NCBI GenBank assembly: GCA_016212185.1
Contig: JACRGX010000095.1
Location: 1 to 39,585 of the forward strand
Reading direction: 5' to 3'
Length of the DNA stretch: 39,585 nucleotides
Source of the DNA: Nitrospirota bacterium
Lineage (GTDB): Bacteria; Nitrospirota; Thermodesulfovibrionia; UBA6902; DSMQ01
Position numbers and translations under genes: made by a program. A model generated the notes under the pieces. It did no database searches. It was not told the origin of the DNA and saw nothing but the letters and a program-made list of their open reading frames with translations. This document shows, piece after piece, positions 16,829 through 24,313 of the stretch (the stretch's first letter is position 1; every line of letters begins with the position of its first letter).

Positions 16829-17249
16829 CTTTCCCCGGGACTATAAACGGATTATCTCCGTCTATTGCCGCTAACTTCATTGTCATTACCTGATATATAA
16901 AGACGCTTGAGCCGAGATTTTTCACCGTCTTGCCCTTAATCTTCCAGTCCCCCTGCCAGTTAATAGTAACCATTACGGATGAATCGGTTATTCTTACCAT
17001 ACGGGAGGTGAAGTCCAAGCCGGCTTTTTCAAAGAAAAGTTCTTTTTTGATTTCATCCGCAAATTCAGGCAGAAGATATTCCCTGAGCGCACTTGTGTCC
17101 TTCTGCTCGTATGCTGATTTAATTGCATTTGTTATGCGGATGACTTCCTGCGCCGTCTGGGAATCGGCAGAGGGCTTTACCTTGTCTTTCCCGCCGCAGC
17201 CATAAGCCGTAAGGAAAATAATAATTAAAAGAAAATAGATTTTTTTCAT
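16824..17249 (-). CDS. Predicted lipoprotein, unknown function
   Basis: A 141-residue protein starts with a charged tip (MKK), a hydrophobic stretch (residues 4-15) and the lipobox TAYGC, with the lipidated Cys at 18. The mature part begins GGKDKVKPSADS. The rest, with an N-terminal helix (VIRITNAIKSAYEQKD) then strands, is reminiscent of small NTF2/SnoaL-like folds, though this is weak. A clear GGAGGT Shine-Dalgarno precedes the ATG by 8 nt. It lies between mutL and tRNA-Leu with no functional link visible. I do not recognise a named family. Confidence 0.75.
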   Translation of the reverse strand: MKKIYFLLIIIFLTAYGCGGKDKVKPSADSQTAQEVIRITNAIKSAYEQKDTSALREYLLPEFADEIKKELFFEKAGLDFTSRMVRITDSSVMVTINWQGDWKIKGKTVKNLGSSVFIYQVMTMKLAAIDGDNPFIVPGKE

Positions 17250-17358
17250 AAAAAGCGACCTCCAGCTTTATGATTTTACATTATTAGGGAGACTTTCTCA
17301 ATAGAGGGCTGATACCAGTTGATGTCATCGATGATTCGGGATGACTAAGCAATCTCAG

Positions 17359-19080
17359 CTACTTCCTTTTAAACATTTTCCTCAGCTCATCAAGCGGGAA
17401 AAAAATCCTTGTAGGCCTTCCGTGCGGGCATTTGTCAGGCGACTCTGTTTTATCAAGGTCTGAAAGAAGTTTTGATAATTCCATCTCATTCAGGGGTTCG
17501 CTTCCCCTTACGGACTTGTGGCAGGCAAGCCTTGCCGCTATGCCGTGTGTGAGCCTGTCTTTTTCAGGCGCGCCCTTTGCGCCGGTCCCTTCTTCTTCAA
17601 TTATGCCTGATGCAATATCTAAAAGCAGTCCTTTGAGGTCTGCTTTTCTAAGCTCCCGCGGGATTGTTTTGATAATCACATCATGCCCTCCGAATTCCTC
17701 AACAACAAGCCCGAAGTCATTCAGAAGGCCCTTATGATTCATGATGATATTAAATTCTCTTGGAGGCAGTTCCACCCTCACGGGAAGAAACAGGTTTTCT
17801 GTTTCTATTGCAGTCTTTTTTAAATATTTTTCATAAAGGACCCTTTCATGCGCCGCATGCTGGTCAATGACAATAAGCCTGTTGTCGGCAATAGCGGCAA
17901 TGAAACATTCTCCGATATGAAAATATTTGTGACGGGCAAAGGCTTCTTCGGCAAAAAAACCTGGCTGAAAATCTTTTGCATGCTGTTCCTGAACAACAGA
18001 TGGATTATAAAAGCCGCTTCCTGACGGTTTTGGGTATGTAAATCCCGGCATTGAGGCATTGCTTACCCCTTTGTCCTGCGTGCCGGACACTGCCCCGCCT
18101 CTGAGTGCGTCATATACTGCGGACTCCACTAATCTATGGATTTCCTCGGGCGTTTCAAATCTGACCTCGCGCTTTGCAGGGTGGACGTTTACATCCACTC
18201 TCTGAGGGTCTATGTCAAGAAACAGGAAGAACGCAGGATGCCTGTCTTTAGGAATCAGCCCGCTGTAAGCGGCATAGACAGCATGATTTACAGTAGGATT
18301 TTTTACCGCGCGCCTGTTGACAAATATGTACTGGTAGCTTTTGCCCGCCCTTGTAAAATCAAGTGATGACAGAAAGCCGTATAGTTTCATGTGTCCGGCG
18401 TCTTTTTTTACCTCAAGAAATTCGCCTGACAGCTCTTCGCCGTAAAGCTGGATGAATCTTTCCTTAAGGCCCTTAACGGCATGCACATTGATAATATCGC
18501 TGTTATTATGTTTAAGGGTAAATGCAGTTTCAAAACACGGGAATGCCTTTTGGATGACTGTGTCAATAATGTGTGAAAGCTCTGTGGGGATGGTCTTTAA
18601 AAATTTTCTCCTTGCCGGGATGTTGTAAAAGATATCCCTTACCTCAACGGCAGTTCCCGCATATGCAGGCGCATCCGTGATATTTTTTTCCTTTCCTCCA
18701 TTGATTTCTATCTTTGTGCCGGCGCTGGAATTTACTGCTGAGGTTATAAGCGTAAGTTTAGAAATAGAGGCGATGGAGGGCAGTGCCTCGCCCCTGAAAC
18801 CGAGCGTTGATATATTGAAAAGGTCGTCGTCGGATCTAATTTTGCTTGTGGCATGCCTTTCAAGGCACAGCAGAGCATCTTCCCTGCTCATGCCTGCGCC
18901 GTCATCAGATACCTTTATGAGTTTTTTGCCTCCGTGAAGGGCCTCTACAGTGATTTTCTCTGCGCCTGCGTCTATAGAGTTGTCAATCAGTTCTCTAACG
19001 ACAGAGGCAGGGCGCTCTATGATCTCGCCCGCGGCGATTTTGTTTATTAATAAATCAGGCAGAATGGCAATTTTAGGCAT
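17359..19080 (-). CDS. mutL: DNA mismatch repair endonuclease MutL
   Basis: The N-terminal GHKL ATPase (about 1-330) has ELIDNSIDAGA, DDGAGM and TLGFRGEALPSI. The C-terminal dimerisation domain (about 380-573) has the endonuclease motif DQHAAHERVLYE, followed by ACHKSVRGSE and CPHGRPT. The DQHA motif means this MutL is a latent endonuclease, as in bacteria lacking MutH. Length 573 is normal. The ATG is preceded at only 5 nt by TATAAT, so the message may be leaderless. mutS is not in the window. Confidence 0.96.
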   Translation of the reverse strand: MPKIAILPDLLINKIAAGEIIERPASVVRELIDNSIDAGAEKITVEALHGGKKLIKVSDDGAGMSREDALLCLERHATSKIRSDDDLFNISTLGFRGEALPSIASISKLTLITSAVNSSAGTKIEINGGKEKNITDAPAYAGTAVEVRDIFYNIPARRKFLKTIPTELSHIIDTVIQKAFPCFETAFTLKHNNSDIINVHAVKGLKERFIQLYGEELSGEFLEVKKDAGHMKLYGFLSSLDFTRAGKSYQYIFVNRRAVKNPTVNHAVYAAYSGLIPKDRHPAFFLFLDIDPQRVDVNVHPAKREVRFETPEEIHRLVESAVYDALRGGAVSGTQDKGVSNASMPGFTYPKPSGSGFYNPSVVQEQHAKDFQPGFFAEEAFARHKYFHIGECFIAAIADNRLIVIDQHAAHERVLYEKYLKKTAIETENLFLPVRVELPPREFNIIMNHKGLLNDFGLVVEEFGGHDVIIKTIPRELRKADLKGLLLDIASGIIEEEGTGAKGAPEKDRLTHGIAARLACHKSVRGSEPLNEMELSKLLSDLDKTESPDKCPHGRPTRIFFPLDELRKMFKRK

Positions 19081-19160
19081 GACTAATTATATTACAACAA
19101 AGCGGCAATGGGAAGCGCTGAAGGATTCCCGACTTGTGGAGCCTGTCTGAAAACTCAGTA

Positions 19161-19300
19161 TTCGTCATCCTCCGGTCGATGCGACTCCTTCGCGGAGATC
19201 CGCTTCGGACTTGACCGGGGGATCCAGACGTCGTCCTCCGATTTAATCGGGGGAACCAGGACCTTAAAAACCCTGGATTCCCGCCTACGCAGGAATGATA
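19161..19300. repeat. Chain of small palindromes (ATTCCC...GGGAAT family)
   Basis: The gap upstream of mutL (19081-19380) holds several nested palindromes: CCGGTC with GACCGG around 19172-19221, CTCC/GGAG inside it, CCTCCGAT/ATCGGGGG near 19233-19250, and ATTCC...GGAAT near 19277-19297. Inverted units of this TCATTCC...GGAATGA style also occur at 24174-24270. It looks like a decayed palindromic repeat cluster. No gene is visible here. Confidence 0.65.
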
Positions 19301-19342
19301 ACTATATGGAAATTGGGAATTTGATTTTTTAAAAAAATAACT

Positions 19343-19370
19343 TTGAAATATCAGATTTTTCTGATAAAAT
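19343..19370 (+). promoter_or_regulatory. Predicted promoter of the response-regulator remnant
   Basis: TTGAAA (19343-19348), 16 bp, TAAAAT (19365-19370), with the ATG 10 nt after the -10 box. The spacing equals that of the DUF4143 promoter. The spacer contains TATCAG/CTGATA dyad symmetry. Confidence 0.45.
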
Positions 19371-19380
19371 GTAAAAAATT

Positions 19381-19455
19381 ATGGATAAAAAGAAAATATT
19401 GCTGATTGACGATTCGGCAGTATCAAGAAAGAGATTTTTTGAGATTCTTGTCGGG
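19381..19455 (+). pseudogene. Truncated response regulator receiver domain
   Basis: The first about 24 residues (MDKKKILLIDDSAVSRKRFF...) are a typical receiver start with the acidic pair D10-D11. The similarity then stops. The reading frame continues to 19605 but runs antisense through the end of the radical SAM gene and encodes nothing receiver-like. A promoter is retained. The rest of the gene was probably lost in a rearrangement that brought in the reverse-strand radical SAM gene. Confidence 0.65.
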
Positions 19456-19485
19456 GCGCGGATAACCGGACTTTCCTCAGGTTTT

Positions 19486-20955
19486 TTACTTATTCTTAAA
19501 CGTCTTTTCCAGAAATATAAAAAACCTTCCGAGTCTTTTATAGGTCAGGTACAAATAAAGCTCAATAAAGAAATTATAATTCCTGTGCTTCCATCTCCAG
19601 AGTGACAGTTTGTGCAGAGGACCGAAAACAAGATTGCTCCAGAAGGATTTAAGGAACCTGTCATAACGGAACGCAAGGAAGGAGTTTATGTAAATGGCAT
19701 TCAGCAGCCTCGGATTTTTTACCCACGGGTTTCTTACCTCGTCATTTGTAAAGTTTTTCCATCCCTCAAGGTGCGTAGGCGGTTTAAACCCTGCCTTCAG
19801 CGCCTCTTGATACAGCAGAGTGCCGGGCAATGGCACATAGGGCTGAATAGGCACTTCTGCTCCGGGATGCCTCCTCCTTATTTCATCCGCAAAATCAAGA
19901 ACCCTCTGCAATTGTTCGTCTGTTTCATTGGGCAGTCCTATTATGAGGGAGTAAAGTGTTTTGATATTTCCCTGCGAAACCACCCTGATGCCCTCGTCAA
20001 TCATACGCCTGTTCTGCCCTTTCCTGATATATTTAAGCACCTCATCGTCAGGCGATTCTACGCCGAAAAACAGATATACGCATCCGCTGTCTGCAAATTT
20101 CTGAAGCAGTTCAGGGGTAAATGTATTTATCCTTACATTAGCTATCCACTTAAAATCCAGTACCCTCAGGAGGTCGCAGATATTATTCATGACTTCCTTC
20201 CTGCCGGCTAAAAAGGTGTCATCATAAAATGTCATCTTGCGGACGCCGAGTTCTTTCAGCTTGAGGAGTTCAGTCCTGATTTTCTCAAGGCTTTTTACCC
20301 TGCATACATTTTTATGGAAATAAACGTTATAGCAGAATCCGCATTTATGCGGGCAGCCCCTTGATGATTCATAGCCTATGTTCTCAAGGGTGTCCTCGGT
20401 TTTCCTGAGATATTCATTCAGGATTTCCCTGCCTTTGCCATCGTAGGGAAACGGCAGGGTCTCTATGTCCAGAAAGTCCCTGTCTTTGTTCTGAATGTTT
20501 TTTCCGCTCCCCTTCCATCCCAGCCCGTCAATACTGCTTAAATCAATTTTGCCTGTTTGCAAGGCCTGCACAAGTTCAAACAGGGTCTGCTCGCCTTCGC
20601 CCTTTACCACAAAATCCACGAATTCTGATTCCAGCGTCTGCTCAGCCATCATGGAAGGGTGGGTTCCACCCCAGACGAGCGGGATTTCAGGATTGATTTT
20701 ACGGGCAAGTTTGGCAAGCCTTAGTGTGTTTTTAATCTGAAAGCAGGTCATGGTTGAGAGACCGATAAGCAGGGGTTTCCTCCCAACCAGTTCCCTGAAC
20801 CGCTCTGTTTTATGAATCCTTTCGTCAAAATATTCAACCTCTATGCCGCGCTGTTCAAGGTACGCGCCGAGGGAAAGGATGGCAAGCGGAGTCCATGCGT
20901 GATAGGGAAACGGGCTTGCATTTGCATATGCTAAAACAACCAGATTTTTTTCCAT
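19486..20955 (-). CDS. B12-binding domain / radical SAM protein
   Basis: The 489-residue protein has an N-terminal cobalamin-binding-like Rossmann domain (about 1-135; GLSTMTCF, then VWGGTHPSMMAEQ) without the DxHxxG base-on motif. A radical SAM barrel follows, with the 4Fe-4S cluster motif C201-x3-C205-x2-C208 (RGCPHKCGFCY) and a GLPNETDEQ segment. The C-terminus is hydrophobic and basic. Proteins of this class perform B12-dependent methylations or ring chemistry on lipids, hopanoids and natural products. The substrate is not evident. The downstream end abuts the receiver remnant; upstream, a hairpin separates it from a glycosyltransferase on the same strand, so an envelope-linked role is possible. 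Confidence 0.88.
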   Translation of the reverse strand: MEKNLVVLAYANASPFPYHAWTPLAILSLGAYLEQRGIEVEYFDERIHKTERFRELVGRKPLLIGLSTMTCFQIKNTLRLAKLARKINPEIPLVWGGTHPSMMAEQTLESEFVDFVVKGEGEQTLFELVQALQTGKIDLSSIDGLGWKGSGKNIQNKDRDFLDIETLPFPYDGKGREILNEYLRKTEDTLENIGYESSRGCPHKCGFCYNVYFHKNVCRVKSLEKIRTELLKLKELGVRKMTFYDDTFLAGRKEVMNNICDLLRVLDFKWIANVRINTFTPELLQKFADSGCVYLFFGVESPDDEVLKYIRKGQNRRMIDEGIRVVSQGNIKTLYSLIIGLPNETDEQLQRVLDFADEIRRRHPGAEVPIQPYVPLPGTLLYQEALKAGFKPPTHLEGWKNFTNDEVRNPWVKNPRLLNAIYINSFLAFRYDRFLKSFWSNLVFGPLHKLSLWRWKHRNYNFFIELYLYLTYKRLGRFFIFLEKTFKNK

Positions 20956-20985
20956 TAGCTTTGTAATTTAGGAGTTAAACTTTGT

Positions 20986-21021
20986 GACTCGTAACGCATT
21001 AAGCGTAACGAGTTACGATCT
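20986..21021 (-). terminator. Hairpin at the glycosyltransferase end, built from heptads
   Basis: 20987-20997 and 21003-21013 pair at 10 of 11 positions around a 5-nt loop, overlapping the glycosyltransferase stop codon (21013-21015). The same stretch is a 7-bp periodic array: ACTCGTA, ACGCATT, AAGCGTA, ACGAGTT and ACGATCT from 20987. It may terminate or process the transcript. A T-run (21020-21025) is present only for forward-strand reading. Confidence 0.5.
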
Positions 21022-21999
21022 TTTTAAATCTTGACCCCTTTCGTAAAACGGATAGCTAACCGCGGCATACATTGCCGCAGTCATGATATTTAAGCCCATG
21101 AAATAGTTTAAAAAAAGCGCCCTTATTGCAAACGAAAGACCTGCCTCTTTCCGCATGAAATTCCACCATTTCAGGTTGGCAATCAGAAAAATAATCAGCA
21201 GGGTGATAAAGACATTTTTTGCCGCGCTGGCAAAGGGGATGAAGAACAAAGACAGAAAACTTAAAAAGGCGCAGAGCGCCGCTATGCCGTTGCTTGGCGC
21301 CGTAGGCCCTGCATTGTCAAGCTTTTTCTCCCTGAAAAATAAATGCACCCACATTACCGTGCGCTTAAAATAATTCCTTGCAGCCTGTTTAAAGGTGGCA
21401 AATTTATGTATCACCATCATCTTTGTATCAAGCGTGATGCTGTCGGTCTTATTGACCCGTCTGGCAAATTCAAAGTCCTCAACATCCGCGCCCTTGTAGG
21501 ATTCATTATATCCGCCGATTTTTTCAAAAAAATCCTTTTTTACGGCGCCGCACCTTGGGGCAAATACGCTCACTTTGCTGTCTTTGGTTCCAATTAAATG
21601 AATATATTCAAACATAGCCATATATTTCGGCACAAACCCCTTATTTAACGGCTTGGTGGAGCATATTCCTATGACGCAGTTTGCCGAGGGGTTTTTCTGG
21701 AAGTAATCATGCACCTCTTTAACAGTGCCGTTCAGCACAATTACATCAGAGTCAAGGAAGAATATTATATCCCCCTTTGCCGCCTTTACCCCGATGTTTC
21801 TTGCAACGGCAGGCCCTGAGTTTTTTTCTAATTGTAATACCATTACAGGGTAGTTTTTTACGGTTTTTACAGTGCTGTCAGTAGAGCAGTCATCTACGAT
21901 TATTACCTCAAAATCCCTAAATTCTGATTTAAATATCGAGCCCAGAAGGGCAGGCATGAACCGTTCGGAGTTATAAGTTGGGATGATGATTGAGATCAT
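21013..21999 (-). CDS. Family 2 glycosyltransferase with C-terminal membrane segments
   Basis: The GT-A domain begins MISIIIPTYNS, followed by VIIVDDCSTDST (about 33-44), GPAVARNIG (about 65-73) and the metal-binding FFLDSDV (about 84-90). A GAD(V)EDFEFARR segment near 171-180 supplies the acceptor-site acidic residues. Two or three hydrophobic segments lie after residue 235. ATG at 21999 is used because the family starts here; an earlier ATG at 22029 would add ten hydrophobic residues. It resembles SAM-neighbour glycosyltransferases of envelope glycan clusters. Donor and acceptor are unknown. Confidence 0.85.
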   Translation of the reverse strand: MISIIIPTYNSERFMPALLGSIFKSEFRDFEVIIVDDCSTDSTVKTVKNYPVMVLQLEKNSGPAVARNIGVKAAKGDIIFFLDSDVIVLNGTVKEVHDYFQKNPSANCVIGICSTKPLNKGFVPKYMAMFEYIHLIGTKDSKVSVFAPRCGAVKKDFFEKIGGYNESYKGADVEDFEFARRVNKTDSITLDTKMMVIHKFATFKQAARNYFKRTVMWVHLFFREKKLDNAGPTAPSNGIAALCAFLSFLSLFFIPFASAAKNVFITLLIIFLIANLKWWNFMRKEAGLSFAIRALFLNYFMGLNIMTAAMYAAVSYPFYERGQDLKRS

Positions 22000-22147
22000 G
22001 ATATACTGTATGAGTATAATAATTATCATGCCGTAAAATCAAATTACCCCGGCTGAGGTGATACAAACTTATGTATTTCCTTGTATTTTTCTGATAAAAT
22101 ATGATAATTTTCAAATCAATAAAATTAAAGAAAAGGGGGGATACCAT

Positions 22148-22375
22148 TTGAAGGACGGCGAAATTGAAGAAATTCTGCAAAAGGAAAATGAAGAATACAA
22201 AAAGCTTGAGGAAGAGCACAAAGTCCTTAAACAAAGGCTGGCTGAGATTGATAAGATTAAGTATCTTACGCCCGAAGATGAAATAGAGAGAAAAAAGATA
22301 CAGAAGAAAAAACTGGCGCAAAAAGACCGCATGGCGGAGATTATAAGGGAATATAAGAAGAAAGTGAACGGTTGA
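22148..22375 (+). CDS. DUF465 (YdcH-like) small coiled-coil protein
   Basis: This 75-residue, highly charged, all-helical protein has the DUF465 pattern: a first helix (EEYKKLEEEHKVLKQRLAEID), a turn KIKYLTPEDEIERK, and a second helix of Lys-rich heptads. A TTG start at 22148 is chosen because a run of six G ends 7 nt upstream; translation from an earlier start would read through that ribosome site. The family is widespread, small and without settled function. A promoter-like TAAAAT lies at 22095-22100. It precedes ilvD on the same strand, separated by a heptad array. Confidence 0.85.
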   Translation: MKDGEIEEILQKENEEYKKLEEEHKVLKQRLAEIDKIKYLTPEDEIERKKIQKKKLAQKDRMAEIIREYKKKVNG

Positions 22376-22376
22376 T

Positions 22377-22470
22377 AGTGAACAGTGAACAGTTTTTTAA
22401 CTATTCACTAAATACTAACGACTGTTCACTGCCTTTTCTGCTATTCACTAAATACTATTCACTAACGACT
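22377..22470. repeat. Heptad array with mirrored halves before ilvD
   Basis: AGTGAAC units at 22377 and 22384 are followed by a T6 loop and ACT-units at 22400 (ACTATTC, ACTAAAT, ACTAACG, ACTGTTC). After a break the period resumes at 22441 (CTATTCA, CTAAATA, CTATTCA, CTAACGA). The array ends 6 nt before the ilvD ATG and leaves no Shine-Dalgarno. The AGT and ACT halves can fold into a hairpin. Confidence 0.85.
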
Positions 22471-22474
22471 GATT

Positions 22475-24136
22475 ATGAAAAGCGATTTAATTAAAAAAGG
22501 ACTTGAGAGGCTTCCGCACAGGGCCTTATTGTATGCCACAGGGATACCGCGCTCTGAGATGTCCAAGCCGTTTATAGGCATTGCCACGAGCTTTACTGAC
22601 ATAATTCCCGGACATACAGGCATGCGCGACCTTGAAAGGTTCATTGAAAAAGGGGTTCACACGGCAGGCGGTTATCCGTTCTTTTTTGGCATTCCCGGCA
22701 TTTGCGACGGCATTGCAATGGGTCATAAAGGGATGCACTACAGCCTTCCTTCAAGGGAGCTTATTGCAGATATGGTTGAGACCATTGCAGGCGCTCATCA
22801 GCTTGACGGACTGGTGCTTCTTACGAATTGCGATAAGATTACCCCCGGCATGCTTATGGCAGCGGCAAGACTCAATGTGCCTTCAATCATAGTTACTGCC
22901 GGGCCAATGCTTGCAGGCCGCATGAAGGGGAGGAGGCTGTCCCTTGTCAATGACACATTTGAAGCAATAGGAAAATATAAAAAAGGACTTATCAGCGATT
23001 CCGAGATGCAGGAGCTTGAGATGTGCGCCTGTCCGGGCACCGGTTCGTGCCAGGGAATGTATACGGCCAATACAATGGCCTGCATTACAGAGGCATTGGG
23101 CATGAGCCTTCCGGGCTGTGCAACTGCGCTTGCAGTATCATCCAAAAAGCGCAGGATTGCATTTCAGAGCGGGCAGAGGATAGTTGAGCTTGTGAAGAAA
23201 AATATAACGCCCGGAAAGATATTGACGAGGAAGGCGTTTGAAAACGCCATAATGGTTGACATGGCTTTAGGCGGCTCTACGAATACGGTTCTGCATATAC
23301 CTGCGATTGCGCATGAAGCAGGTGTGGAACTGCCCCTTGAGGCATTTGATAAACTGAGCAGAAAAACGCCGCATATTGCAAATATGCTTCCCGGCGGTAC
23401 GCATTACCTTGAAGACCTTGAATATGCCGGAGGCATCCCGGCGGTGTTTAAAAGGCTTAAGCCTCTTCTGAATAATGTTATGACGCTTTCAGGGGAAAAG
23501 ATTTATGATATTGCAAACAGGGCTGAGATTGTGGACAGCGAGGTAATCAGGCACTTAAATAACGTGTATCACAAAGAAGGAGGCATTGCTATCCTAAGGG
23601 GAAATCTTGCGCCTCACGGTGCGGCTGTAAAGCAGAGCGCTGTGGCTGAGAAGATGCTCAGGCACAAAGGCAGGGCAAGGGTTTTTAATTCAGAGGAAGA
23701 CGCCATGAAGGCAGTGCTTGCAGGCAGGATCAGGGGAGGCGATGTTGTAGTCATCCGTTATGAAGGACCAAAAGGCGGTCCCGGGATGAGGGAAATGCTC
23801 AGCGTTACCGCTGCCATTGCCGGTATGGGCTTAAGCGAGTCCGTGGCGCTGATTACAGACGGCAGGTTCTCAGGCGGCACGAGGGGACCATGTATAGGGC
23901 ATGTTTCGCCTGAGGCAATGGAAGGCGGGCCGATAGCAGTTTTAAAAGACGGAGACCTGATTCATATTGATATACCTCAAAGAAAAATGGATGTCCTGCT
24001 TAGTGATAAGGAAATAAAAGACAGGCTTAAAAACCTTAAACCGGTTAAGCCGAAGATAAATAAAGGATGGCTTGCAAGATATGCCAGATTTGTCACATCT
24101 GCAAGCACAGGGGCGGTACTTAAAGACAGTGAATAG
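22475..24136 (+). CDS. ilvD: Dihydroxy-acid dehydratase
   Basis: IlvD dehydrates dihydroxy-isovalerate and dihydroxy-methylvalerate to the keto acids of valine and isoleucine, using an Fe-S cluster. The 553-residue sequence has IPGHTGMR (44-51), [13 protein letters not shown] (75-87), SNCDK-type NCDKITPGM (118-126) and the Cys-rich [18 protein letters not shown] (184-201). The C-terminal domain has the [10 protein letters not shown] loop near residue 462. All expected parts are present. It is the first gene of the ilvDBNC run. No ribosome site is visible before the ATG. Confidence 0.97.
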   Translation: MKSDLIKKGLERLPHRALLYATGIPRSEMSKPFIGIATSFTDIIPGHTGMRDLERFIEKGVHTAGGYPFFFGIPGICDGIAMGHKGMHYSLPSRELIADMVETIAGAHQLDGLVLLTNCDKITPGMLMAAARLNVPSIIVTAGPMLAGRMKGRRLSLVNDTFEAIGKYKKGLISDSEMQELEMCACPGTGSCQGMYTANTMACITEALGMSLPGCATALAVSSKKRRIAFQSGQRIVELVKKNITPGKILTRKAFENAIMVDMALGGSTNTVLHIPAIAHEAGVELPLEAFDKLSRKTPHIANMLPGGTHYLEDLEYAGGIPAVFKRLKPLLNNVMTLSGEKIYDIANRAEIVDSEVIRHLNNVYHKEGGIAILRGNLAPHGAAVKQSAVAEKMLRHKGRARVFNSEEDAMKAVLAGRIRGGDVVVIRYEGPKGGPGMREMLSVTAAIAGMGLSESVALITDGRFSGGTRGPCIGHVSPEAMEGGPIAVLKDGDLIHIDIPQRKMDVLLSDKEIKDRLKNLKPVKPKINKGWLARYARFVTSASTGAVLKDSE

Positions 24137-24297
24137 TGAACAGATTGAAGATGTGAAGTTATGCCAAAAGCGTGTCATTCCCGTGAAAACGGGAATCCAG
24201 AAAGATACTGGATTCCGCATCAAGTGCGGAACGACAAAACAGGGAGAGATTCCGGACAAGCCGGAATGACAGAACTATTCACTGACGACTATTCACT
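24129..24297. repeat. Heptads flanking three consecutive palindromes (ilvD-ilvB spacer)
   Basis: AGTGAATAGTGAAC at the left and ACTATTC-type heptads (24274, 24281, 24288) at the right are mirror images. Between them are three hairpins in a row: ATTCCCG/CGGGAAT (24177-24196), ATTCCGCA/TGCGGAA (24211-24231) and ATTCCGG/CCGGAAT (24249-24267). The outermost GTCATTCC and GGAATGAC close the whole unit (24174-24270). The element fills the spacer before the ilvB ribosome site. Confidence 0.8.
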
Positions 24298-24313
24298 TTA
24301 TGAAGGAGCTTAA

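Noticed and set aside
19108-19332. Forward frame through the palindromic gap upstream of mutL
   Set aside because: It is composed of palindromic repeat DNA and has no homology or ribosome site.
22377-22470. CRISPR array
   Set aside because: Units are 7 bp with no 25-40 bp repeats, no unique spacers and no cas genes.
22376-22474. T-box or leader-peptide attenuator before ilvD
   Set aside because: The spacer is heptad repeat; no T-box motif, specifier loop or branched-chain-rich leader peptide is visible.
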